Shown in pieces: positions 25,901 through 36,169 of a stretch of 64,000 nucleotides of DNA. The notes under the pieces were generated by a model. It did not search any database. It was not told where the DNA came from and was given only the letters and a program-made list of their open reading frames with translations. How positions within the stretch are numbered: position 1 is the first letter of the stretch; each line of letters begins with the position of its first letter. The DNA comes from Pleodorina starrii. Taxonomy: Eukaryota > Chlorophyta > Chlorophyceae > Chlamydomonadales > Volvocaceae. The position numbers and the translations under genes were made by a program. The stretch covers positions 459,001 through 523,000 of the forward strand of contig BRXU01000004.1 in assembly GCA_030267565.1 (NCBI GenBank), written 5' to 3'.

Positions 25901-28900
25901 GAGGGAGGGGGGTGTGGGGGGCTACGTTTGGGGGGGAGAGGGGGTAAAAAGGGGGAGGGAGGGTTTGGCGGTCCGGGGTTTGCTGAGGTGGCAGGTACAC
26001 CACTACGGCACGCACGGTGCTGTTACGGCGGCCCGCAAAAAAAAGGGATCGAGGGCAGAGCAAAGGGTCGTCAACCTCAGAAAGGACACCTGAAGTATCT
26101 ATCTTTCTGCTCCCCCACCATGGGAACCCCAAACCCCCATCACTACTACTAGAGTACTACTGGGTCCGTTCGCATGACTTTTACACCGCGGCTGTTTTTT
26201 ATCTACAGCGATACGCGCCGCGATCCCAGCATATCTGAGACTTGCCACCCACTCTAAGGCGTCCCCGTCCCCGTCCCCGTCCCCGTCCCCGTCCCCGTCC
26301 CCGTCCCCGTCCCCGTCCCCGTCCCTGTCCCCGTCCCCGTCCCCGTCCCCGTCCCCGTCCCCGTCCCCGTCCCCGTCCCCGTCCCCGTCCCCGTCCCCGT
26401 CCCCGTCCCCGTCCCCGTCCCCGTCCCCGTCCCCGTCCCCGTCCCCGTCCCCGTCCCCGTCCCCGTCCCCGTCCCCGTCCCCGTCCCCGTCCCCGTCCCC
26501 GTCCCCGTCCCCGTCCCCGTCCCCGTCCCCGTCCCCGTCCCCGTCCCCGTCCCCGTCCCCGTCCCCGTCCCCGTCCCCGTCCCCGTCCCCGTCCCCGTCC
26601 CCGTCCCCGTCCCCGTCCCCGTCCCCGTCCCCGTCCCCGTATCCGTCCCCGTCCCCGTCCCCGTCCCCGTCCCCGTCCCCGTCCCCGTCCCCGTCCCCGT
26701 CCCCGTCCCCGTCCCCGTCCCCGTCCCCGTCCCCGTCCCCGTCCCCGTCCCCGTCCCCGTCCCCGTCCCCGTCCCCGTCCCCGTCCCCGTCCCCGTCCCC
26801 GTCCCCGTCCCCGTCCCCGTCCCCGTCCCCGTCCCCGTCCCCGTCCCCGTCCCCCTCCCCGTCCCCGTCCCCGTCCCCGCAAAGGGTCGGGTCGATGCGC
26901 AGCCGCCTCCTGAGGACGCCCAATTTCGCGCCCCCCCCCATCCAATCCCCTCCCCAATACAATGCGCCATAATGGACCACAATGGACCAGTCCATTTGGA
27001 GCAGAGCCTGCCGTACATATCCGTACTCGTACTCCCCCCGTACTTGTTGCCGTACTCACGTGGCCGTACCACACCGTCTCGTTCTCCGGGTTGTCCGGAT
27101 AGCGGGAGCTGTTCTGGGGGTGGTCCGGGGAGGGGCCCACCGCCTCGTTGCCGTACAGCCAACAGGAGGCGTCGAACGCGTCGTTACCCCACATCTGGTT
27201 GCGTTGCACGGTTGGTAGTTGGAAGTTGGTAGTTGGTGGCAGGGCGGCGGCGGCGGTGGCGGGGTTACATCGTGCGCGGGCGGGGAAGACAAAGAAGGGC
27301 GGCTTGTGGGTGAGAGAGTGACGGCTGGGGGAGAATGGAGGGAGGATGGAGGGAGGGGGGGAGGGAGGGAGGGAGGGGCGGTCCACGTTGGCAGATGGCA
27401 GATGGAACCCCGTGCGGGGGAGGGGAGGGGAGGCGGGGAAGGGGAGAGCGGGAGAGGGGCGCATGGACTCGTGTCCATGCCCGTGTGTTTTGTTACACGG
27501 GCATGGACACCCGTCCTCCCTCTGATAGGGATGTACTGCCCCCTCCCCTCCCCTTCCCCCCCCCCCGCGTGTTCTGCCGCTGCGGTTGCTGCTGCGGCTG
27601 CATGCGTGTGCATACGTACGGACATGTCGTACGTGTACAGTACCTGGTTTCTGCACTTGTCCGTATCAGTGCCGTAGTGGCAGTACAGGCGGAGGCATTC
27701 TCGGTAGCATTCGCAGTTCTTGGGCATGATGAAGCCGCAGGAGCCTGAGTGCGGGTGGGTGAGCATGTGGGTGGGTGGGTGAGCATATGGGTGTGGGTGA
27801 GTGGGTGTGGGTGAGTGGGTGAGTGGGTGAGTGGGTGTGGGTGAGTGGGTGAGTGGGTGTGGGAGTGGGTGGGTGAGTGTGGGTGAGTGAGTGGGTGTGG
27901 GTGAGTGGGTGTGGGTGAGTGGGTGTGGGAGTGGGTGATTTGGTGTGGGTGGGTGGGTGAGCATATGGGTGTGGGTGAGTGGGTGTGGGTGAGTGGGTGA
28001 GTGGGTGTGGGTGAGTGGGTGAGTGGGTGTGGGAGTGGGTGGGTGAGTGTGGGTGAGTGAGTGGGTGTGGGTGAGTGGGTGTGGGTGAGTGGGTGTGGGA
28101 GTGGGTGAGTAGGTGTGGGTGGGTGGGTGAGCATATGGGTGTGGGTGAGTGGGTGAGTGGGTGAGTGGGTGAGTGGGTGTGGGAGTGGGTGGGTGAGTGT
28201 GGGTGAGTGAGTGGGTGTGGGTGGGTGAGTGTGAGTGAGTGGGTGTGGGAGTGGGTGAGTGGGTGTGGGTGAGTGGGTGTGGGAGTGGGTGGGTGGGTGT
28301 GGGTGAGTGGGTGTGGGTGGGTGGGTGGGTGGGTGGGTGAGTGAGTGGGGTTGGGTTGTGAAGCAACGCGGGCGCGAGAGAGCAGGCAGCGGAGAGGCGG
28401 CCCTAGCTGTGGGCCTCCAGGTGGGGTCGGTGAGTGGTGGCCGGGGGATCTGCGCCACAGCGGCAGCAGTGGCTGCCTGGGAGCGTTACGCAGAGGCGGG
28501 CTAAGCAGAGGCGGGCGGGCCCCGTGGGGGGACAGGGTGTGTTGTTCCGGGATGACGCTGCCCGAGGGAGTACGGAAGTACGAAATGCAGGGCAGTACGG
28601 AAGTACGAAGTGCAGGGGAGTATGGTGGGCCTTTCTCCGTACTTGCGTTACATCTGTAGGTCGCCCTCACTGGCAAAGACTGGGTACGATCGCGGGGAGG
28701 AGGTACCCCCCGGTCCCTCCCGGGCTCTCCACCCACCCAGCCACCCACCCACCCACCCAGCCACCCACCCACCCACCCACCCACCCACCCACCCACCCAC
28801 TCACTCACCCACCCACCCACCCACACACCCACCCACCCACCCACCCACCCACCCACCCACACACCCACCCACCCACCCACCCACCCACCCACCCACCCAC

Positions 28901-31014
28901 CCACCCACCCACCCACCCACCCACCCACCCACCCACCCACCCACCCACCCACCCGCCCGCCCACCCACCCACCCACCCAGCCAGCCACCCAGCCAGCCAC
29001 CCAGCCAGCCACCCAGCCACCCAGCCACCCACCCACCCACCCACCCACCCACCCAACCACCCACCCACCCACCCACCCACCCACCCACTCACCCACCCAC
29101 CCACCCACCCACCCACCCACTCACTCACCCACCCACCCACCCACTCACCCACCCACCCACCCACTCACCCACCCACCCACCCACTCACTCACCCACCCAC
29201 CCACCCACTCACTCACCCACCCACCCACCCACCCAGCCACCCAGCCACCCAGCCACCCAGCCACCCAGCCACCCAGCCACCCAGCCACACAGCCAGCCAG
29301 CCACCCACCCACCCACCCACCCACCCACCCACTCACTCACCCACCCACCCACCCACCCACCCACCCACCCACCCACCCACCCACCCACCCACCCACCCAC
29401 CCACCCACCCACCCACTCACCCACTCACCCACCCACCCACCCACCCACCCACCCACCCACCCACCCACCCACCCACCCACCCACCCACCCACCCACCCAC
29501 CCACCCACCCACCCACCCACCCACCCACCCACCCACCCACCCACCCACCCACCCACCCACCCACCCACCCACCCACCCACCCACCCACCCACCTGGGTCG
29601 TCCTCTGTTTGGCGGCAGGCCGCCATTCGGTCCACCTGACAAGAGGGACCTGCGGCCCCCGGCCCAGCCACGAAAGGGGGGAAGGGGGAAAGAATATGCG
29701 AGGGGGAAGGAAGGCAGGAGAGGCGGGAAAGCTCGGCTTGGGGCCGAAAGGAGATGGATTCGAACGATCCTTCGTTCTCCCCTCCAACCCTCTTTCCCCC
29801 ACCCCCTATCTCTCTCTGTCTCTTTCCGGTGAGGGCGGGGCAAGGGGGCGGCGTCACCGCACACTGTCCAGGTCCCGGGCTCTCGGGGCCCGCTCGACCT
29901 CGGGATGTCCGACCCATGGGTCAGCCCCGCGCAGGCCACCATACCGCCCCGAGCGCAGCCGGCGCGGCGACACGCAACAGGGGGTATGCCGTATGCGTTT
30001 CCCCCCTCCTGGGGGGCACTTCCCTCCTTTACTTTCCAAGACGGCGGCGGTGCGTGCGTGTGGGGGGGGGAAGGGGGCGTTGCGCATCAGTCAGCTGCCC
30101 TCCCGCCGCTGCCGCCCACCACCCGCCGCCCACCACCCGCCCGCCCCCTCGATTGTGTGCCGTGTGCCCGACCCACATTCCTCACGACGCCACGCGGCCG
30201 CATCGCAGAGGACACACACACACACAGACCACACATACGACATGGCAAGGCAGTACACGGCACGGTACGACACGACAATGCCCGGTACGACACGGCCAGA
30301 CACGACACGGGAAGCCAGGGGGGTCCATGGCCACCGCCATCGCCGGGCTCGCAGCTGCTGCTGCCGGCAGCCGGGGGACCCGGCCCCCGCAACCCCCGGG
30401 GGGCACCTCCTCCCAGAGGGTGTGGCTAGGTGCGACACACACACACACACACACGCCCCGAACCGCGCCGCAGGGCAGGGCCTCTTTTGTCGAACCCCGG
30501 GGAGAGCAGCACGCAGCAGCAGGGCGCGAGGCCAACGCAGGATGCACATTTAGGGGGACATCGAGAGATACATGCGCATTTTGAGTCGTTGGCGGTGCAT
30601 CAGACGCATTTTGACGGTGCAGACTAATGCAGTCGACGGTTCCCGGCTGCCCGCTGTCCCTAAATGGACGAAAGCACCGCTGTCCCTTAAGGGCGGTGGT
30701 CCTGATGCGCCCCCAGAGGGGATGGGCCCCGGTGCCGGGATGCTGAGAGGGAGGACAGAGCTGGGCCGCCTAGATCTGGGCCGGCCGATGGGCGGTGGCA
30801 GGCCGGGCCGAGCCGGAGCGACTGGGTCTCTCCGGACCCACCCACCTGTGTAGCCCCAGGGGCATTCGCAGCGCCCCTGCTCGTAGTTGCAGTGACCCCG
30901 TTGACCGCTGGGAGGGCGCGCCATGGACCAAAGGGAAGGAGAGGGGTCGGCAGGGTAGCCACTGCTCCGCGTGGGTCTGACAACTGCCGAACACATCGCC
31001 GGCCAAGTGGACAT
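17744..31014 (-). CDS. EGF-domain exostosin family glycosyltransferase (GT47)
   Basis: Seventeen exons: 31014-30846 (5' end uncertain), 29649-29593, 27744-27644, 27194-27060, 25854-25801, 25240-25025, 24189-23978, 23061-23005, 22534-22447, 21958-21823, 21229-21147, 20824-20768, 20528-20430, 19661-19563, 19105-18987, 18741-18648 and 17977-17744 (TGA). All are in phase, giving about 669 residues. The N-terminal part has EGF-like and Cys-rich modules ([29 protein letters not shown]...[32 protein letters not shown]). The exostosin domain follows: [91 protein letters not shown]47 enzymes transfer sugars in the secretory pathway to wall or surface glycans. No signal peptide is visible in the present 5' exon, so a first exon may be missing. 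The donors of exons 12 and 13 are GC. Confidence 0.9.
19802..19990. repeat. AT-rich microsatellite followed by (GA)n
   Basis: TATA/TTATAT runs at about 19802-19936 are followed by about 26 GA dinucleotides to 19988. They lie within the exon 13-14 intron of the exostosin gene (19662-20429). Confidence 0.92.
20060..20428. repeat. CTCCCC hexanucleotide satellite
   Basis: About 55 near-perfect CCCCTC units with one phase slip near 20274 and TTCCCTGCCAGT interruptions at both ends. It is intronic in the exostosin gene; the sense strand is GAGGGG. Confidence 0.94.
20923..20961. repeat. Short intronic repeat shared with the IFRD gene, copy 1
   Basis: AGGGAGTGATATGCTCCTT followed by an A/T-rich stretch and ATGAGTCA. 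The same block occurs at 47227-47263 inside an intron of the IFRD gene. Confidence 0.7.
22664..22880. repeat. CCCCCA satellite
   Basis: About 30 CCCCCA units with GCCCC variants at the distal end, in the exon 8-9 intron of the exostosin gene. The sense strand is TGGGGG. Confidence 0.94.
23131..23253. repeat. GCGCAGCAC decanucleotide run
   Basis: About 12 copies of CGCAGCACAG / CGCAGCACGG / CGCAGCAAAG (10 bp) within the exon 7-8 intron. Confidence 0.85.
24597..24890. repeat. CCCTCT satellite
   Basis: About 49 CCCTCT units with a single phase slip near 24719, in the exon 6-7 intron of the exostosin gene. The sense strand is AGAGGG. Confidence 0.94.
26258..26879. repeat. GTCCCC satellite, over 100 units
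   Basis: About 104 GTCCCC hexamers with only three visible point variants (near 26324, 26641 and 26853), in the exon 4-5 intron of the exostosin gene. Near-perfect homogeneity over 620 bp indicates recent expansion. The sense strand is GGGGAC. Confidence 0.95.
27756..28348. repeat. GTGGGTGA satellite (G-rich on plus strand)
   Basis: Mixed GTGGGTGA, GTGTGG and GAGTGG units with an internal roughly 180-bp higher-order repeat (GAGCATATGGGTGTGGGTGA starts at about 27780, 27959 and 28129). It is intronic between exostosin exons 2 and 3 and has polarity opposite to the next array. Confidence 0.92.
28727..29592. repeat. CCCA satellite
   Basis: About 215 CCCA tetramers with CCAG and TCAC variants, in the same intron as the preceding G-rich array. 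It abuts the splice donor of exostosin exon 2, so the donor GTGGGTGG is itself the first repeat unit. Confidence 0.94.
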
Positions 31015-32158
31015 CGCCACCCGGACCTACCATCCGCCTGGACAAGGCTTGCGCTGGATTATGACGGGGCTCGGCCGAGTTTCTTCACTACGAAGAATTT
31101 GAGGGTTTGCAAGCAACAACAGCGCAGCTAGCGAAGCCCGCGCAAGGGCATGCATTGTTTATGAGACCGATACAGCTGCATTTAGGAGAGCTATGATGGC
31201 AGTGCACCTAAATGAACTGGTTATGATCCATTGCTCAGTGCGGCCAAAGAGTAGGCGGGGCTGATTCAACGGGCTGAAGTCGAGAAATGAACTCTCCAAC
31301 CCGCTCAACGCCTGCTTCCGATCGCAGCGCAGCTATGCAATCTTCAACTAATGGTAATAAAGAAACGGCCAGTCAGCAAAAATTAGGGTGCATTACTAAC
31401 AGACTGCCGTACGTTCTCGGACGATGTCACCAGAGGTCGGCAAATGCCAGATTTGAGATTTCTCGACTGCGGGACTGCCACAATGGTGCTGAGGCTCCTT
31501 GCAAGATTAAAACATTGGTAACATGTAACACAAATGAGTTGGGAAGGGGTGTGTGGGGGGATGGCAGCCCTCCCTAGCTACGTACCCTCAGCCGGGCCCA
31601 ACGCTTCTGACACACGGGAACCTATAATGCATATGACGCATCGTATTCGTTAATGTATTGATGCCACTTCATCCTCGCATCATCGTTCATACTTGCCATC
31701 CCAGCACTGTACGTCTCCCCTACGACAACACCTTCACGAATACATCGACCTACAATACGGTCCCCAGGGGCCAAGTTAGCCCTTTCCATTATCCCTCATA
31801 AGCTTTGTGACGTACCTACATGCACGCATACCATGTGGCCGCGGTGGGGAAGAAGTGCGCAACCCGAAATGCCAGGAAACGCAAAAAAAACACGCCGTTG
31901 GTGCTTGGTAGCCTCGAAAAGTGGCGTGTAACGATTGTCATGAATGAATGAATCACTCCTGGGCTCACAGCGAGCACGCAAACCGCCATGACCACAAAAT
32001 CCCTTCTTGTCTCAATCGTAATTCTTCTTGAAACCAACAATATTATTAAATGAAGTCCATACCCTAATACAGCCCTGAACAACAGCTAGCGAGGCCCTGC
32101 TGCCTTGCCGTGCCATACAACGCCGCTCGCTCACTCACACACCCACCCTCAGTGCCTG
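31015..32158. other. Intergenic region, nothing recognised
   Basis: Mixed-composition sequence between the exostosin gene 5' end and the next gene. It may hold the promoter and first exon of the exostosin gene. No element could be defined. Confidence 0.4.
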
Positions 32159-32159
32159 C

Positions 32160-32334
32160 CACCTGGTACTATCCTGCCGAGTCCAGGAAGGGGCCACCTG
32201 GTACTATCCTGCCGAGTCCAGGAAGGGGCCACCTGGTACTATCCTGCCGAGTCCAGGAAGGGGCCACCTGGTACTATCCTGCCGAGTCCAGGAAGGGGCC
32301 ACCTGGTACTATCCTGCCGAGTCCAGGAAGGGGC
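32160..32334. repeat. 35-bp tandem repeat, five perfect copies
   Basis: The unit begins CACCTGGTACTATCCTGCCG and ends GAGTCCAGGAAGGGGC-like sequence. Units start at 32160, 32195, 32230, 32265 and 32300 and appear identical. The array lies 73 bp beyond the stop codon of the minus-strand gene at 32407, so probably in its 3' UTR. Confidence 0.95.
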
Positions 32335-32406
32335 CCCGTTCGCGACAGCCAGCTTCGCGTGCGCGATGAACGTGGACGCGTGTAGCAGGTACACGACGCC
32401 TGCTGT

Positions 32407-34171
32407 TTACGGCAGATGGTTCTCCCACAGGTAGATCAGCGACAGCTGGGTGGTCAGCTCGGCCTCGAGTGCAGTCATGACCTGTGCGGTGTGCGCGTTC
32501 AAGGCGGCCTGTACGTGCTCCCGGGCATCCTTGTCGCCATACCGCATGGTGCCGACGGTGGTGTAGCTGGCGCGCGCGACCCAGGGCTGCGCGGCGTAGG
32601 TATCCACGGCGCTGAAGCTGTGCAACACGGAGTCGTTGTTCATGGCACGCTCCTCCTTGACGGAGGAGCTGATGAAGCCCTGGCGCCAGGCCCGGATGTC
32701 GGCGTGCATCTTGTCGGCGTTGGCCTTGTACAAGGCGTACATCTCCCGCATCTCCCGCTTGTGCACCTCCGCGTCCACGTCCTGTGTGTGCGGACAGTGA
32801 GTGATGGGCGGAGAAAGGCGTGCAGGTGAAGGGATGCATTGATGGGTAGGTGCGTGCTCGCGCGGGCGCAAGCAACCACCATCGGTAAATGGGTGTAGGT
32901 GCACGTTGCTGGGTCAGGTCAGACGCTGGCGCAAGCTATCCTGCGAAACATGCACGCACCCAATCATGCTGTTTGCTTGCCTACGGCTGATTGCAAGCCA
33001 ACACCAGTGCTAAGCAGGGCAGAGGACGCTCAGCCAGCGCAGCATTCAGTCACCAGTCAACAGAGGACGGATCGGCGGCATAAATAGACGGGTGGTGAAG
33101 GGTCATGTCGCCGTATAAATAAATGTCGTGTAGGCTGTGCCTACTCACGATCGTTTCGCGAAACGGCAAGCTCCCTCCCCTCGCTTGTACACCCGACTGC
33201 TGCACCTAACCGCACGCAGGCCCTATCGCATTTCTTCACGCACTGCCTCCGAGGAGGTAGGACGTACGTTGCCGAACAGGACGTTGCTGAAGACGACCTG
33301 CTCCCTGAGCGCGGCGAGGTGCATGGTGGCGATGGACACAACGAACGGCAGCGCGTGGTAGCACACTGCCGGGTCGCTCGTGTCGCGGATCAGGTAGCCG
33401 TGCGTGGCCAGGACCGTGGTGATGCTGGACAGCTTCTCGCCCTTCTGGAGCGGGTTCTGGGTGTCCGTGTAGACACTGAAGGTGCGCCTGAGGTCTGCGG
33501 GCGGTGCAGTAGGTGCAAGGGAAATTAACATGGACGTCTTAGGTCGTGATCAAACCATGCGATATCGCTTAAACCTACAACAAACTTACCAGTCAGTAAT
33601 GAATAGCATCTAGGGCGCGGGTACTGTCATGGCCTCCCATGGCCCCAGTAGTCAGCACTAAGGGCGAGCGACACGCATGCATGGCAAGCCCTCACGGCCC
33701 GCCGGTAACACGCACACTCCTCAACAAAATCTCAATAGGCAAAGGGCGCAACTGAAGGGAAGCAGAGCGCTTGACCCTGTCAATAGAACGCGCGCGGTGG
33801 CTGGCACAAGCGACAGGAGGCGACAAGCGAAGGGAACACGACGGAAGCGGGCGCACCATGGCAACCGTCATGCGTGATCCTCTGTAATTAATTAATTAAG
33901 TGATATTCTCTATCGGGTACTCACCGTTCGCAAAGTTCTGCAAGTCGCGAATCCTTTGCGCCCCAATCTGTAACCGGATCATGTCATTGATGCATGACCT
34001 GCCGAGCGGCCTCGTCGAGAAGTGTGCCCGAAGGGACCGGCTTCCAAATGAAGCCCACAATGAACGCGATGAAAGCTCCGACCTCGGGAATCTTCTCAAG
34101 ACCGGCCACGACCACTCCCCGCAACCCGTTGATGAGCTCCTCCTTATCAGCAACTCCGATTGTCGGTGCAC
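32407..34171 (-). CDS. Delta-endotoxin N-terminal-domain-like protein, with a frame break in exon 1
   Basis: Three exons: about 34171-33925, 33494-33268 and 32781-32407 (TAA). The GTGAGT and GTACGT donors and both acceptors are in phase. Exon 1 encodes a hydrophobic helix pair (VGAFIAFIVGFIW, preceded by an acidic amphipathic helix) and then a helix continuing to the donor. However, the frame of the first half stops at a TGA near 33990, and the second half is open only in another frame, so one indel lies near 33985-34000. Exon 2 contains MHLAALREQVVF and exon 3 a long charged helix followed by mixed sequence. The helix order and these segments resemble domain I (the helical bundle) of bacterial Cry proteins. 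No receptor-binding beta domains follow. Function in an alga is unknown; it could be another helical-bundle family. The indel may be real decay or an assembly error. Confidence 0.4.
33495..33924. other. Intron 1 of the endotoxin-like gene
   Basis: A 430-bp intron with no second feature, except the AATTAATTAATTAA run at about 33885, just 3' of the exon 1 donor. Confidence 0.5.
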
Positions 34172-36160
34172 TGCTGAGGAAGATTCAATGTCCCGGACAG
34201 CAGGCGACAGTAATAAGCACTAAGACATGGAGTTTTAGGTTCTAGCGGATTGAATGACACCGCGCGCGAAGTCAAGGTACCGATACGGCCGACCCGGCCA
34301 CCGCGAGCCGCACGTCCCGCCAAGAGACAGCGTAGTACCGGCAGGAGTTTAGTCCTAGGCACACAAAGATACCTGACAAGGGGTTGGTGTCGGCTTCCTT
34401 GAAGCCGGAAAAAGGGCGGGGCCCCACTAAATCCGTACGGGTTAAGTTGAGTGCTAGGGTGGCGAGGGCGTGAAGTAGTGTGAGAGTGTCGACATTCCTG
34501 CTGATAGACAGCCAGAGCTTTTTCCCGAAATGCCTGCTAGCCGAGTCGTTAGCAAGGCCTGCCGGCGCCGCGCGAAGCGCGTCATCCCGTCGGGTGCATG
34601 AGCGCATGTGCGCATCGACCGAAATACGGCATTTCCAAAGCGAGCGGCGAGGGCGTCAACTGTGAGAGTGTCGACATTCCTGCTGATAGGCAGCCAGAGC
34701 TTTAAATCTGAAATGCCTGCGGCTTCAGCAATCCGACCCATGTTTAGCATCGCGCGCCGTCTCGGCACTGTGCAACTCTTCCGGCCAGCGCATTGGCTGA
34801 AGTTACTTGACAGTAGACATGGAGTGTATCATTTACACATCACGCAGGCTGACTTGCCAATAGAAGGACAGCGGAACTGTTTGCGAGGGTTGCGACGACG
34901 TGCAGTTGCCGACGAGAGTGCACAGGCTTCGCTACTGAGGTATTCGCCGTAGAGGAGGCTTGACTGCTTTAACATTAGGACAGGGAATGTAGAAGTCCAT
35001 CCCCTAGGTTGCCGTCTGGACTTGTTGGGCGGCCCGCAGAAGACCGCTGCATCATGCGTGCATTTGCGGCTTGGCGTCCAACAACCAGCAGTTTGCCCCT
35101 CATGGTTTGCTCCTTGCAACCTTTGTAATCGAAATGTGCGTCAAGTCGGTCGGACCGGGTAGCAGAGCTGTGGTGTAGTCGCGGGAAGAATGTTCGCAAT
35201 GCAAACATATTTGGTTGCCGAAGCGAAGATTCATTTCACGCCGTCATGTCAGAAATCCACTTTGAGGAACGATGAATCTTCTGGAATTAATTATAGGCCG
35301 AGAGGCGTTGGTTTGACCTCGGCCTCGGTCCATGGAGACTGCCAAACTGGTTTTTACTCGTGCGATGTTGGGTTTCTATAATAAATATACCATGCAATAA
35401 AGAATGCAATCTTTTACTTATGCAGTATTTCCGTTGGCCGAGATTCTGCACTTTTGTTAGGACACCACAGTTCACAGTTCACAGGCACGGACATGACACG
35501 TGTTGCCTGCGGCAACACTGCCCGGAGCAATTTGAAACGGTCGCGCCGGGCGATGGGAGGGAGGTACGGCAGGAGACGGGTAGGGGGTTTGCACGTGTTG
35601 GGTGTGGCCTGCAGTGCGTTTTTGTCCTCTGCGAGGGATGTTACAAGGACGGGGAAGGCGAAGAGGCCAACAAGCAACACCAGGGCCAACACTTGGGGCA
35701 AGCAGGCCCCAAGAGCAACCACCCCGTGGCATGACTGAACAGGAAGGATCCCGGGCCCCGGGGGCAGCCCCGGCGCGAGAGGGCGTCCACGCCGGTGTCA
35801 CGGCCGCAATCCCCCGCTCCCACAAATCCCACGGGAATCCGCCCCCCCCCCCTGCGTGTAAGGGAGTCCGCGGCCGCGGCCGCACGTAAGGGAGTGCGCG
35901 GCCGCAGCCGCGCGGAAGGGAGTCCGCGGCCGCGGCCGTGCCAGCCTTGCCCGCCGTAAGCTCCAGCTCCAGGGGTGCAGCGTGTTGCTCAGGAAATGGG
36001 GTGCCGGTGCCCCGTACAGTTGCCTCCCCCCCTGCGTGCCCGCCCTTTGTGGTGAGCGCTGGCTGCCCTGCCGGCCCATAAATATGCTAGCCGTCCCCAT
36101 TTGGCCCGTATTGGGTTTTTCGGTGTGCTGTGAGCCCCACCCCGTACCCCTCGAAGCTGC
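34172..36160. other. Degenerate repeats; possible signal-peptide-like frame
   Basis: A duplicated block (34463-34530 and 34648-34713) shares GAGAGTGTCGACATTCCTGC and GCCAGAGCTTT. A small hairpin CGGCTTC-CTT-GAAGCCG lies at about 34396. A minus-strand frame after an acceptor at about 35735 encodes a hydrophobic run (VLALVLLVGLFAFPVLVTSL) that could be a signal peptide or membrane exon, but it has no ATG and no mappable partner exon. NotI-like GCGGCCGCGGCCG clusters occur at 35868-35940. Confidence 0.4.
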
Positions 36161-36169
36161 TTGTCCCTT

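Noticed and set aside
26199..27656. 485-codon Arg-Gly and Asp-Gly repeat protein
   Set aside because: Translation of the GTCCCC hexamer array, which lies inside an exostosin intron; only the exon 4 portion (27060-27194) is coding.
28434..30553. Thr-His-Pro-Pro repeat protein of up to 647 codons
   Set aside because: CCCA satellite in an exostosin intron; opposite strand to the real gene.
32160..32334. CRISPR-like array
   Set aside because: Units are directly contiguous without spacers and the genome is eukaryotic; it is a minisatellite.
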